Both the position numbers and the translations under genes were made by a program. From assembly GCA_937950315.1 (NCBI GenBank), contig CALFDU010000023.1, positions 1 through 43,220 of the forward strand: 43,220 nt of DNA, written 5' to 3'. Of this stretch, positions 8,939 to 16,429 are shown in pieces; the stretch's first letter is position 1, and the number at the start of each line of letters is the position of its first letter. The stretch is from an uncultured Saprospiraceae bacterium. GTDB taxonomy: Bacteria > Bacteroidota > Bacteroidia > Chitinophagales > Saprospiraceae. The notes below the pieces were generated by a model that saw only the letters and a list, made by a program, of their open reading frames with translations, ran no database searches and was not told the origin of the DNA.

Positions 8939-9499
8939 TTGAGGATATTTAGGGAAACAGAGATAGACAGAGATTGGACCTTGTTTTTGGATAGGGATGG
9001 CACGATCAATCGTAGATTGATGGCAGACTATGTTAAGACGGTAGATCAGTTTGAATTTTTGCCTGGAGCGGAAGAATCAATCGCCCGATTTCATGAATTA
9101 TTCAAGTATATCATCATTGTGACCAATCAACAGGGAATCGGCAAGGAACTGATGAGTCACGAGGATTTGGCGGAGATTCATGGCTTTATGTCTAAAAAAC
9201 TGAATGAAGTTGGGGCAAACATAGATGAAATATTATATTGCCCTCACTTAGCTATTTTCAATCCTAGCTGTCGCAAGCCCAATCCCGGCATGGCCTTTCA
9301 GGCTCAGGAGATTTTTCCTGATATATCATTTAAAAAGTCGGTAATGGTGGGCGATACAGAATCAGATATTACTTTTGGGAATCAGCTCAACATGTATACA
9401 GTGTTGATTTCACCGGACAGGAAAGATGAGGAGTATTTTGAAGCGGATTTGGTGGTGAGAGATCTGGTAGAATTGGCTGAGTATCTTATTAATTATTAA
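8939..9499 (+). CDS. HAD-IIIA phosphatase, GmhB-like (heptose bisphosphate or histidinol phosphatase type)
   Basis: A 186-residue HAD hydrolase. Motif I is FLDRDGTIN (Asp18 and Asp20), motif II IIVTNQQGIGKE, and motif III/IV CRKPNPGM with MVGDTESDI. Order and length match the GmhB/HisB-N subfamily. The zinc loop is shortened: C-P-H is followed 8 residues later by a single Cys before RKP, whereas many GmhB proteins have CxH...CxC. GmhB removes the 7-phosphate from heptose 1,7-bisphosphate; gmhA is in the same window, which favours that role over histidinol phosphate. The start is TTG at 8939; no earlier ATG is in frame. Confidence 0.8.
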   Translation: MRIFRETEIDRDWTLFLDRDGTINRRLMADYVKTVDQFEFLPGAEESIARFHELFKYIIIVTNQQGIGKELMSHEDLAEIHGFMSKKLNEVGANIDEILYCPHLAIFNPSCRKPNPGMAFQAQEIFPDISFKKSVMVGDTESDITFGNQLNMYTVLISPDRKDEEYFEADLVVRDLVELAEYLINY

Positions 9500-9508
9500 A
9501 AAGAAATT

Positions 9509-10066
9509 GTGAAAAAATCGATCGTAATTCTAGTTGCACTGTTTTTGTTTTTTGGTGCATCAGCTCAGAATCATTTTTTGGTAGAACTTGAGCCAAGGAC
9601 TCCAGAAGTTGAAGATTTGGTTCAGTCATTTGAGGGGACATCTGTGGTCCCGATTATGGCAGCGGACTTGGAGGGAAATCAAATTTCTGTTTTGGATCAA
9701 AGAGATAAGGTAGTTTTGTTGTGGTTCTGGAAATTGGAATGTGATTTGTGTGTGCAGAAGATTCCTGTTTTGAATCAGTTGCAAGCAGAAAACCCAAATT
9801 TGAAAATCATTTCTTACTCTGCCAATACCAAGGATGAGATGTTGTCATTTTCTGAGCAGACACAAATTGATTTTACGGTTATCCCAAATGCAAAAATGAT
9901 TGCTGAGGGTCCATACTCAAGTGAACTTGGATATCCAAAAATGTTTTTTGTTGATCAGAAGCAAATCATCAGATGGGTTTTCCCTTCCAAAGATTTCTTA
10001 TCGCCAAAGTTTGATTTGTACAACATCGTTAAGACTTTGTACATGCAGCTTGAGCAAGCCAAATAA
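9509..10066 (+). CDS. Exported TlpA/redoxin-family thioredoxin-like protein
   Basis: A 185-residue protein with a signal peptide (residues 1-20, ending FGASAQ) and a thioredoxin fold. The redox motif is C78-D-L-C81 within WFWKLECDLCVQKIP. The cis-proline side is LGYPKMFFVD, and a C-terminal helix follows. TlpA-like proteins act in the periplasm as thiol reductants or disulfide exchangers. The start is GTG at 9509, immediately after the HAD gene stop, and RidA follows after 11 bases, so it belongs to the same plus-strand run. The partner protein is unknown. Confidence 0.82.
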   Translation: MKKSIVILVALFLFFGASAQNHFLVELEPRTPEVEDLVQSFEGTSVVPIMAADLEGNQISVLDQRDKVVLLWFWKLECDLCVQKIPVLNQLQAENPNLKIISYSANTKDEMLSFSEQTQIDFTVIPNAKMIAEGPYSSELGYPKMFFVDQKQIIRWVFPSKDFLSPKFDLYNIVKTLYMQLEQAK

Positions 10067-10077
10067 TCAATCAAGTT

Positions 10078-10467
10078 ATGTCTAGAAAGCTGATTACTTC
10101 TGGAGCAAAGTGGGAGCCGATTGTCGGATACAGCCGTGCGGTGGTTGTCGGAGATGTTATGGAGATAGCAGGAACGGTTGCCGCGGAAGGCGGTAAAGTT
10201 TTGTTTCCCGGAGATGCAGGCAAACAGACGGAATATATATTGTCTATGTTTAAAGACATACTTGAGAACAATGGATTTTCCCTAGAAGATGTAGTACGTA
10301 CTCGTGTGTATGTAACCAATATGAAAGATTGGGAATCGGTAGGACCGGTCCATGGACAATTTTTTGGTGAAATAAGACCAGCAAGTACCATGCTTGAGGT
10401 CAGTGCACTGGTTGATCCAGAAATGTTGGTCGAAATAGAAGCTACGGCTATTCGTAGCGTCAAATAA
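10078..10467 (+). CDS. RidA/YjgF-family enamine/imine deaminase
   Basis: A 129-residue single-domain protein of normal RidA length. Family marks are VVVGDVMEIAGTVA, the central QTEYILSMFKDILENNG helix, VVRTRVYVTNMKDW, and the C-terminal signature RPASTMLEVSALVDPEMLVEIEA, which holds the catalytic Arg and the conserved Glu. RidA hydrolyses reactive enamines or imines released by PLP enzymes such as threonine dehydratase, in the cytoplasm. It lies between the TlpA-like gene and queE in a tightly spaced run, with no evident functional link to either. Confidence 0.9.
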   Translation: MSRKLITSGAKWEPIVGYSRAVVVGDVMEIAGTVAAEGGKVLFPGDAGKQTEYILSMFKDILENNGFSLEDVVRTRVYVTNMKDWESVGPVHGQFFGEIRPASTMLEVSALVDPEMLVEIEATAIRSVK

Positions 10468-10488
10468 TTAATTACCTTCGCGGCCGTG

Positions 10489-11118
10489 ATGTCAAAAATC
10501 TATTCTGTAAAAGAAATATACTATACGCTTCAAGGTGAAGGATTTCACTCGGGAAGGCCTGCTGTATTTTGTAGGTTTAGCGGTTGTAATTTATGGACCG
10601 GAAGGGAAGAGGATAGAGACAATGCTGTATGCAAGTTCTGTGATACTGACTTTGTCGGGACGGATGGTGTAAATGGCGGAAAGTTTACTGCCAGAGAACT
10701 GGTTGTTCAGATCAGGTCTTTGTATCCTGGCCCCAATTGTTTTGTTGTGTGCACAGGTGGTGAGCCCGCATTGCAACTCGATGATGAATTGATTGCAGCC
10801 CTGCATGATTCTGATATTGAAATTGCCATCGAGACCAATGGAACGGTCGAGTTGGCAGAGGGAATTGATTGGATCACGATGAGTCCAAAGGCCAACTCAG
10901 AGATCGTCGTTAAGAAGGGTCACGAATTAAAAATAGTATATCCTCAAGAGGAGATCAAGCCAGACGATTTTGCGTCATACGATTTCCAACATTATTATGT
11001 TCAACCGATGGATAGCCCTTCCAAAGATGAAAACTTGAAGCAGTCCATTCAATATGTGAAGGACAATCCGCAATGGAAACTAAGTGTGCAGACCCATAAG
11101 CAGATTGGGATACTTTAG
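10489..11118 (+). CDS. queE: 7-carboxy-7-deazaguanine synthase QueE (radical SAM)
   Basis: A 209-residue radical SAM enzyme. It carries the QueE-specific CX14CX2C cluster motif: FSGC, then 14 residues, then CKFC. It also has YTLQGEGFHSGRPAVFCRF at the N terminus, the CTGGEP SAM-binding motif near residue 85, and the ETNG and WITMSPK segments. QueE converts 6-carboxytetrahydropterin to 7-carboxy-7-deazaguanine in queuosine synthesis. A GTG three bases upstream is possible, but the ATG at 10489 is preferred. It is the last gene of the run; a hairpin overlaps its TAG stop. queC, queD and queF are not in the window. Confidence 0.93.
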   Translation: MSKIYSVKEIYYTLQGEGFHSGRPAVFCRFSGCNLWTGREEDRDNAVCKFCDTDFVGTDGVNGGKFTARELVVQIRSLYPGPNCFVVCTGGEPALQLDDELIAALHDSDIEIAIETNGTVELAEGIDWITMSPKANSEIVVKKGHELKIVYPQEEIKPDDFASYDFQHYYVQPMDSPSKDENLKQSIQYVKDNPQWKLSVQTHKQIGIL

Positions 11119-11157
11119 ATTGCTTAGACTTTCGTCAAATGTTTGCACTCTGCAATC
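11118..11157 (+). terminator. Hairpin at the end of queE (possible terminator; copy A of the TTTC-loop hairpin)
   Basis: An outer 6-bp stem (GATTGC at 11118-11123 with GCAATC at 11152-11157) encloses TTAGAC-TTTC-GTCAAA at 11124-11139. The structure begins on the last base of the queE TAG stop and lies between convergent genes. The inner hairpin plus ATGTT is shared with sites at 24859 and 29522. A T-rich stretch (TTTGTTGTTTTATTT) follows about 10 bases later. Terminator function is inferred. Confidence 0.45.
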
Positions 11158-11178
11158 AATCAGCCTTTGTTGTTTTAT

Positions 11179-11793
11179 TTAATTTACTTCGATCTTAAAC
11201 GGATAAATGGTAGCACCTACCATGATGGTTCTATTTTTTATAGAGGTAGTACCAATAGGATTTCCAATTTCATCAGTAAGATTTACGTTGAGGACATCAC
11301 TTAGGCCAAGATTGTATTTGGCATGTACAGCAAATCTCTTTAAGAAGGAAAATTCAACCCCTGCAACCGCTCCTACCTCTCCGGCACTAAACAATTCCAA
11401 TTGTGATTCGGTATTACCATCTGCTGCTGCACTGACCAAGTATCCAAATTCAGGTCCTAAGATGATTTTTAAATTTTTGGTCAAGTGAATTTTTCCTAAA
11501 AGTTGCGCCGAGATATATTGAAGTGATCTGTCAAATTCTTCATCTAAATTATTTTCTAAGATCCACCCTTTGTTTGAGTACAATAGTATTGGTTCGAACG
11601 AAAGTCTGTTGAGGATTTTCATGTCAAGGCCGATACCGAGGTTGTAGGTTGTCTTTGGGTTCAGTTGTAAGAAGTCAGAATTTCTATCAAAGCCATCAGT
11701 TTTATTTACACCTGCAGTGAACCCAATTTTCACTTGTGCATTTGCAAAGCTTATGCATGTTAAAACGATTAGTGTGGTGAGAAGGTGTTTCAT
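11179..11793 (-). CDS. Outer-membrane beta-barrel protein (porin-like, PF13568 type)
   Basis: A 204-residue protein with a signal peptide (MKHLLTTLIVLTCISFANAQ) followed by VKIGFTAGVNKTDGF, then alternating amphipathic strands and an aromatic, strand-like C terminus (RTIMVGATIYPFKIEVN). Length and strand pattern match the small 8-stranded barrels abundant in Bacteroidota (outer membrane protein beta-barrel domain). It should sit in the outer membrane; its ligand or role is unknown. It is a single gene, convergent with queE, with a 203-bp gap upstream in which I see no gene. Confidence 0.75.
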   Translation of the reverse strand: MKHLLTTLIVLTCISFANAQVKIGFTAGVNKTDGFDRNSDFLQLNPKTTYNLGIGLDMKILNRLSFEPILLYSNKGWILENNLDEEFDRSLQYISAQLLGKIHLTKNLKIILGPEFGYLVSAAADGNTESQLELFSAGEVGAVAGVEFSFLKRFAVHAKYNLGLSDVLNVNLTDEIGNPIGTTSIKNRTIMVGATIYPFKIEVN

Positions 11794-11996
11794 TTTTTAA
11801 GGTTTTTTGTTGTTTTGGATGTCGGATAGATAGAATCTGGAAAGAGATTCTGTATTAATATCTATCGACCTACCCATTCGCTGGATTGACTAAGAATAAA
11901 AACGTGGATACATCCTAGGATGTTACCTTTTCTAGGTACAAAATTTATTTTTTTAACAGATATGAGTTTAAATTTTTAACAATATGATGGTACTGC

Positions 11997-12386
11997 TTAC
12001 ATTTTGATGATGGATGTGATATTGAAAGGCGATCCGGCTCTTCGTTCGTTGGGTTTGATTTCAAGCACTTGGCCTGAGACTTTTAGCATCATGCCTTCGT
12101 GGTGAAATTCTTCCGGGACCTCACATGGTTGCCATCTACTGTTTTCAAATGAAAACATGTACATATTCATGATCTTTTCGACTTTGACTTCTTGGTCGAT
12201 GTACTCTCTGGTTACTGCTCGGTCTTTGTAGCAGTCGTTGTTGTAGCTCATAGCTGTATGCGTACTTGATGCTTCTATATTATTGCTTATTAAATTGTCC
12301 TTAGCATTTTCTTGGGTGGAGAGGTTTTTCTTTTGATTGCATGAAAGCAGGCAAAGTGAAAGTACTAGACTAATCAATATTCTCAT
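11997..12386 (-). CDS. Small lipoprotein of unknown function
   Basis: A 129-residue protein with a lipoprotein signal (MRILISLVLSLCLLSC, Cys16) followed by a Ser/Asn-rich linker to about residue 45 and a compact C-terminal part with two Cys (in NNDCYKD and WQPCEVP) that could pair. I do not recognise the family. Its start overlaps the stop of the Rieske oxygenase gene by 4 bases (ATGA), so the two are co-translated, which is unusual for a lipoprotein and a soluble oxygenase. Confidence 0.65.
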   Translation of the reverse strand: MRILISLVLSLCLLSCNQKKNLSTQENAKDNLISNNIEASSTHTAMSYNNDCYKDRAVTREYIDQEVKVEKIMNMYMFSFENSRWQPCEVPEEFHHEGMMLKVSGQVLEIKPNERRAGSPFNITSIIKM

Positions 12387-13471
12387 GAGTTAAGGTATTT
12401 TGCGTTTAGTTGCTGGAAGTAATGTACGCCTTTTTCTCGTTTGGCTGAGAATCTTCCTTTGGTATAGAATCTTGATGAAACTCCTTTCTGGACTTCTTCT
12501 ACTACAAACTCATCTTCTCTTTCGGTTTTGTCTGCTAGTTTGGTGGCTTCCATGAAGTCAAAGATTTCTTGGTCCCAGACGTAGTAGATAAACTTTACTC
12601 TTGTTCTGGTTGGGGTAACAGGTTTGACAACATTGTATTGGATGCCCCACGGGTAACAATTGATCATAAAATTGGGATAGGCCCAAATGTAAAATGCGGT
12701 GACATCATTGCCATATTCAGGATGTCCTTCAGGCAAATCAAATTTTATGCTTGAGCTATCAGAGTAGCCTGTTTGGATGACAACATGGTCGAAAATTTCT
12801 GTTTTGTATTTTCCATAATCGATGATGCTATTTAGGTCTTGGTGGACAAACGGAATATGGAAACCTTCCATGTAATTTTCAAGATAAAGTGCCCAATGTG
12901 CATTGACAATATAATCTTCGTTGTATTCTGAAGCATTTCTGAATTCATTGAAGGGTAGGAAGTCGAGGTAACGGTCTAGTGTCTCAGATATTTGTGAAAA
13001 TTCGATGGCTGGGTTGATAGAACCAAAGCATGTATTCTTCCATGTATTGAAAGGTACTTTGGATAGGTGATCGCAAGGTCTTGGGAAGTCTTCCACCTCC
13101 TTGAATTCTGGCATAAACTCAAATTGACCATCCAAGCCAAATCTTCTTCCATGGTAGGCGCAGGTCATTTTCTTTACCTTACCAGGGTTCTGTACCAGTT
13201 TGAAACCACGATGGGTACAGATGTTGGGAAAACAGTTGATCTCATCCCTTTGTTGAACGAGTAATAATGGTTCGTCTAGGTATTTTTCTAGCAGAGTAAA
13301 AGGATAGACATTGTTGTCTCCCGCAAGCATGGCTTCCGGATCACCAATATAATTCCAACCATTGGCAAAAATCTTCTCTTTTGCTAGTTCCCAAGCCTCT
13401 TGGTCGTGGTAAAATGAGGAATCCATGGTCTCGGCCTTCCTGATATCGTCTACGATCTTATATTTTTCCAT
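12383..13471 (-). CDS. Rieske non-heme iron oxygenase, alpha subunit type
   Basis: A 362-residue oxygenase with an N-terminal Rieske [2Fe-2S] domain (C85-T-H87 and C104-A-Y-H107) and a C-terminal SRPBCC catalytic domain. The mononuclear iron site is in ENYMEGFHIPFVHQD: His205 and His210, with Glu202 in the inter-subunit bridging position. That position is Asp in most aromatic-ring dioxygenases but Glu in CntA-type carnitine oxygenases. No beta subunit, ferredoxin or reductase gene is nearby, so electron donors are encoded elsewhere. The substrate is unknown; quaternary amines are one option. First gene of a two-gene minus-strand unit with the lipoprotein. Confidence 0.87.
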   Translation of the reverse strand: MEKYKIVDDIRKAETMDSSFYHDQEAWELAKEKIFANGWNYIGDPEAMLAGDNNVYPFTLLEKYLDEPLLLVQQRDEINCFPNICTHRGFKLVQNPGKVKKMTCAYHGRRFGLDGQFEFMPEFKEVEDFPRPCDHLSKVPFNTWKNTCFGSINPAIEFSQISETLDRYLDFLPFNEFRNASEYNEDYIVNAHWALYLENYMEGFHIPFVHQDLNSIIDYGKYKTEIFDHVVIQTGYSDSSSIKFDLPEGHPEYGNDVTAFYIWAYPNFMINCYPWGIQYNVVKPVTPTRTRVKFIYYVWDQEIFDFMEATKLADKTEREDEFVVEEVQKGVSSRFYTKGRFSAKREKGVHYFQQLNAKYLNS

Positions 13472-13478
13472 CGGAATA

Positions 13479-13508
13479 CAAAGTACGATGGTTTGGTGGA
13501 ATTTGCAA
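13479..13508 (-). promoter_or_regulatory. Putative promoter of the Rieske oxygenase gene
   Basis: On the minus strand a TTG at 13508-13506 is followed after 20 bases by TACTTTG (13485-13479), close to the Bacteroidota -33/-7 pair, though one base shorter than TAnnTTTG. The -7 box ends 7 bases before the ATG at 13471, so the leader would be very short. Confidence 0.35.
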
Positions 13509-13606
13509 TTGGAATACCGTAAGCTAGATATTTGCGTAAGCGTAAAGAGAGGAAATACAAGGAAGTCGCTGAAAAGCTTCCTTTTTATTCAGTTCAATTA
13601 TATTGA

Positions 13607-14710
13607 TTGAGCTATATTTATAGAACTAAAGAAAATATCTTGATTTCAGAAACAGTAAGTACGGGAAATGACCAAGGTGGTGGGCTAGACTTAAACAATC
13701 ATTTTTATGATGTTTTTAATGCCATTCCTGATTTGGTGTATTTCAAAGATAGGAGCTTGACCATCAATGGTTGTAACAAGGCTTTTGTTGAGTTTGTGGG
13801 TGTAGAATCGCAGGATGAAATCGTCGGTAAAAAAATTCCTTCACTCTTGAATGCCATCGATGCATTGATACTGGAGGAAGGCGATATGCAAGTGATCGGA
13901 GCATCGAGCACGATCAAAAGGAGTGTGGCGATTGAAGACAAAGAGAAAAAGACTCGATGGTTTGAGGTGAAGAAATCTCCGATCGAATGCATGAAGAATG
14001 GATGTATTGGGTTGTTGGTTATTATGTCTGAATTTACCACATTGAAAGAATTTCAAGATTCACAGAAAGAGTTGATCGGCGAGCTTCAAGAGACCAACTC
14101 TGAGTTACAGAAAGTGAAAGGACAATTACTGAATGCCCAAGAAAATCAAAGACAAAAAATTTCAAGTGAACTGGATGATGATCTTGGTCAACATCTGGCA
14201 GCCATAAAATCATCTTTGCAGAATAGTCAGGTAGATTCTTCTGTGATGATGCTAGTAGATGATGGGATCGAAAAAATCAAAGATTTGACTCGATCGATCA
14301 GTCCATTACACCTTCAAAGCAACAAGCTTAATAAATTATTGACAGACCTTGTCAATGAATTAAATGCCGAACAAGATCTTGTATTTACACTAGAGTATAA
14401 ACTTGAAGGGGATGTGAGCGATTCTTCTTTGAAGTTGCACTTGTATAGAATCATTCAAGAGGTCAGTAATAATATTGTCAAGCACTCGAAAGGAACTCAA
14501 TGTATCATTTGTATTCATCAAGAACGCAATCAGATTGTATTGCAGGTGAAAGATGATGGAGAGTCTTATAATTTCTTTGAGCAATTGAAAAAAGCGACTT
14601 CATTTGGATTGTTGACAATCAATGAGCGTATAAAGTCATTGCAGGGTAGTATTATTTATTTTGCAAAAGATGAAAGTGATCCTTTCAATATCTTGAAGCT
14701 TACCGTTTAA
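13607..14710 (+). CDS. PAS protein related to histidine kinases, lacking the phospho-accepting His
   Basis: A 367-residue soluble protein. A PAS domain spans about 33-145 (FYDVFNAIPDLVYFKDRSL and onward), a coiled coil about 145-182, a HisKA_3-like dimerisation region about 180-235, and a GHKL ATPase-like region about 275-365. In HisKA_3 kinases the phosphorylated His lies in an ELHDDLGQ-like motif; here the text is E188-L-D-D-D-L-G-Q, so Asp190 replaces His. The N box keeps E285 with N288/N289, but the G1 box is DDGES and the G2 box lacks its glycine pair. It may be a pseudokinase partner or decoy. The TTG start at 13607 directly follows an in-frame stop; a later TTG (13640) is possible. Confidence 0.78.
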   Translation: MSYIYRTKENILISETVSTGNDQGGGLDLNNHFYDVFNAIPDLVYFKDRSLTINGCNKAFVEFVGVESQDEIVGKKIPSLLNAIDALILEEGDMQVIGASSTIKRSVAIEDKEKKTRWFEVKKSPIECMKNGCIGLLVIMSEFTTLKEFQDSQKELIGELQETNSELQKVKGQLLNAQENQRQKISSELDDDLGQHLAAIKSSLQNSQVDSSVMMLVDDGIEKIKDLTRSISPLHLQSNKLNKLLTDLVNELNAEQDLVFTLEYKLEGDVSDSSLKLHLYRIIQEVSNNIVKHSKGTQCIICIHQERNQIVLQVKDDGESYNFFEQLKKATSFGLLTINERIKSLQGSIIYFAKDESDPFNILKLTV

Positions 14711-14732
14711 TTTACATGCTAATTTTAATCAC

Positions 14733-15194
14733 ATGAATTACGTACTTAAGCTACATCAGAAGCTGAGCAAATATCCTATGGGTAGTATTATTTTTTCGAG
14801 AGCCGTATCTAGAATGGCTCCTTACTTTACTACGATCAGGCCTCATGTTGATGAGATTAAGCACAACTATATCAAGGTGTCCATGAAGAAACGGAAAGCG
14901 GTACACAACCATCTCAAAACGGTTCACGCCATCGCCATGTGCAACCTCTGTGAGTTTGCTGGTGGGATATTGATGGAAGCTTCGATTCCTAAACATAGAC
15001 AATGGATCCCAACGGGTATGGAAGTTCAATATGTCAAGAAAGCCAAGACCGACCTAACCGCAGTATGTGATTTGTCGCATGTAGATTGGGATCATTGTTC
15101 AGAAGTTTTTTGTGATATCGACGTAAAAGATACAAGTGGAGTTGTGGTGATGACCGCAAAAATCAGAATGGGTGTACGAGACAAACAAAAGTAA
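14733..15194 (+). CDS. DUF4442 hotdog-fold protein (thioesterase-like)
   Basis: A 153-residue protein resembling DUF4442 proteins, which adopt the hotdog fold of acyl-CoA thioesterases. The conserved core reads HNHLKTVHAIAMCNLCEFAGGILMEA in two halves: a short loop with N and H, then the central hotdog helix with the catalytic-side Glu. GMEVQYVKKAKTDLTAVC forms the following strands. Acyl-CoA or acyl-ACP thioester hydrolysis is likely, but the substrate is unknown. The gene lies 22 bases after the PAS protein gene and 12 before the next, so the four plus-strand genes from 13607 to 16410 may form one transcript. Confidence 0.72.
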   Translation: MNYVLKLHQKLSKYPMGSIIFSRAVSRMAPYFTTIRPHVDEIKHNYIKVSMKKRKAVHNHLKTVHAIAMCNLCEFAGGILMEASIPKHRQWIPTGMEVQYVKKAKTDLTAVCDLSHVDWDHCSEVFCDIDVKDTSGVVVMTAKIRMGVRDKQK

Positions 15195-15206
15195 ATTTTT
15201 CGACTT

Positions 15207-16013
15207 ATGAAGTTTATTAATAAAATCGCTTATACCGTATTGGCCTTCATTTTAATATTTGGTGGTATTAAAGCAGTATTAGAAGGCATAGGTATACTGG
15301 AAAATAGTGAGATGAAATTGTGTCAGGAACTTGTTGCTACTGGGGGGAATGCCATTGCGACGTATGATTTAGCAAATTCGAAGGAAAAAACTACTACTTA
15401 TAGGAAAATTGGAATTGCTACTGAGTATGAATTGGTGTATACTTTTGAAGTCAATGGAAAAACTTACAAGGGTACGCAATTGACTGGAAACCTTCCTGAG
15501 TCTCAGATGACTCGTGTGATGTATCGAAAATCAGATCCAAATAAAAATTACATAAGGCCGGCAGAGCGGTTGGAAGAACTAAAAAATTTTTCGGAATCGA
15601 ATAAAGGCATATGGTTTGGATTGGGTGCGTTCTTCATTGGCGTCTTGATTTTAGGAGTGCGCATCAAAGAATTCTTAGGCTATAGAAAGTCGAAATCTGA
15701 TAAAAGGAAAACAAAAGATGCTATATTTTCGGTAGCGGATAAAACAACAGATTCTGCTTCAAAATTGAATAAATCAGTAAAAGCTGATAAGCCAATTTTA
15801 TCATCTCGATTTAGTAAAAAAACTGGTCCTTCTGTAAAGGAAAAAAGAGAAGAGAAAAGGAATGAAACTCGAAGCCAAAAACGATCCCGGCCAGATGTAC
15901 CTAAGACAATCAGTAGAAATGACTTGTTGGCAAAATCACAAAAGACTTTCAAGGAAACGGATCATTCTCGATTCATGCCTAGTTCGATGAAATTTCATTC
16001 AGAAGAAGAGTAA
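15207..16013 (+). CDS. Two-helix membrane protein with DUF3592-like domain and basic cytoplasmic tail
   Basis: A 268-residue protein. The N-terminal helix is at about 8-30. An extracytoplasmic domain of about 100 residues with NGKTYKGTQ and the VMYRKSDPNKNYI segment resembles the DUF3592 fold, where such a segment describes conversion of a value through short strands. A second helix is at about 134-152. The remaining 110 residues are highly basic and low complexity (many Lys, Arg, Ser), probably disordered and cytoplasmic. The function is unknown. The tail could bind nucleic acid or acidic phospholipid; that is speculation. Confidence 0.6.
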   Translation: MKFINKIAYTVLAFILIFGGIKAVLEGIGILENSEMKLCQELVATGGNAIATYDLANSKEKTTTYRKIGIATEYELVYTFEVNGKTYKGTQLTGNLPESQMTRVMYRKSDPNKNYIRPAERLEELKNFSESNKGIWFGLGAFFIGVLILGVRIKEFLGYRKSKSDKRKTKDAIFSVADKTTDSASKLNKSVKADKPILSSRFSKKTGPSVKEKREEKRNETRSQKRSRPDVPKTISRNDLLAKSQKTFKETDHSRFMPSSMKFHSEEE

Positions 16014-16014
16014 G

Positions 16015-16410
16015 ATGATGATGCGGATTGATCATTTGGCCATTTGGGTCACGGACTTAGAGAAGATGAAAGACTTTTATGAAAAGTACTTTTTGGCTCA
16101 AGCAGTGGCAAAATATCACAACTCAAAAAAAGAGTTTCATTCGTATTTTTTGGCTTTTCCTGAAGGGCCACGGTTGGAACTAATGCACAGACCCAATGTT
16201 CCAGAAAATCTGAATGATGCACTTAAAGAATATTTGGGAATTATTCATTTTGCCATTTCTGTAGGCTCTGAGGAAAAAGTAAATGGCTTAACAGAATGGT
16301 TGCGACGTGATGGTTATACCATTGTGGGCGAACCAAGAACAACAGGAGATGGGTACTATGAAAGTGTGGTTTTTGATCCTGAAGGAAACCGACTAGAGAT
16401 TATAGCTTGA
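16015..16410 (+). CDS. VOC-family metalloprotein (glyoxalase-like)
   Basis: A 131-residue vicinal-oxygen-chelate protein with two beta-alpha-beta-beta-beta modules. The four metal-ligand positions are visible: His7 (RIDHLAIWV), Glu55 (RLELMHR), His78 (GIIHFAISV) and Glu128 (NRLEII). The complete ligand set suggests a real enzyme of the glyoxalase I / methylmalonyl-CoA epimerase type rather than a binding protein. The start has three consecutive ATG codons (16015, 16018, 16021); the last best fits family length. It follows the previous stop by 1 base and converges with glutaminase. Confidence 0.82.
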   Translation: MMMRIDHLAIWVTDLEKMKDFYEKYFLAQAVAKYHNSKKEFHSYFLAFPEGPRLELMHRPNVPENLNDALKEYLGIIHFAISVGSEEKVNGLTEWLRRDGYTIVGEPRTTGDGYYESVVFDPEGNRLEIIA

Positions 16411-16429
16411 TGCTTCCATTTTTGTTTTC

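Noticed and set aside
10071-10463. A 130-codon minus-strand frame opposite RidA
   Set aside because: It mirrors ridA almost end to end; RidA has all family motifs, so this is a shadow.
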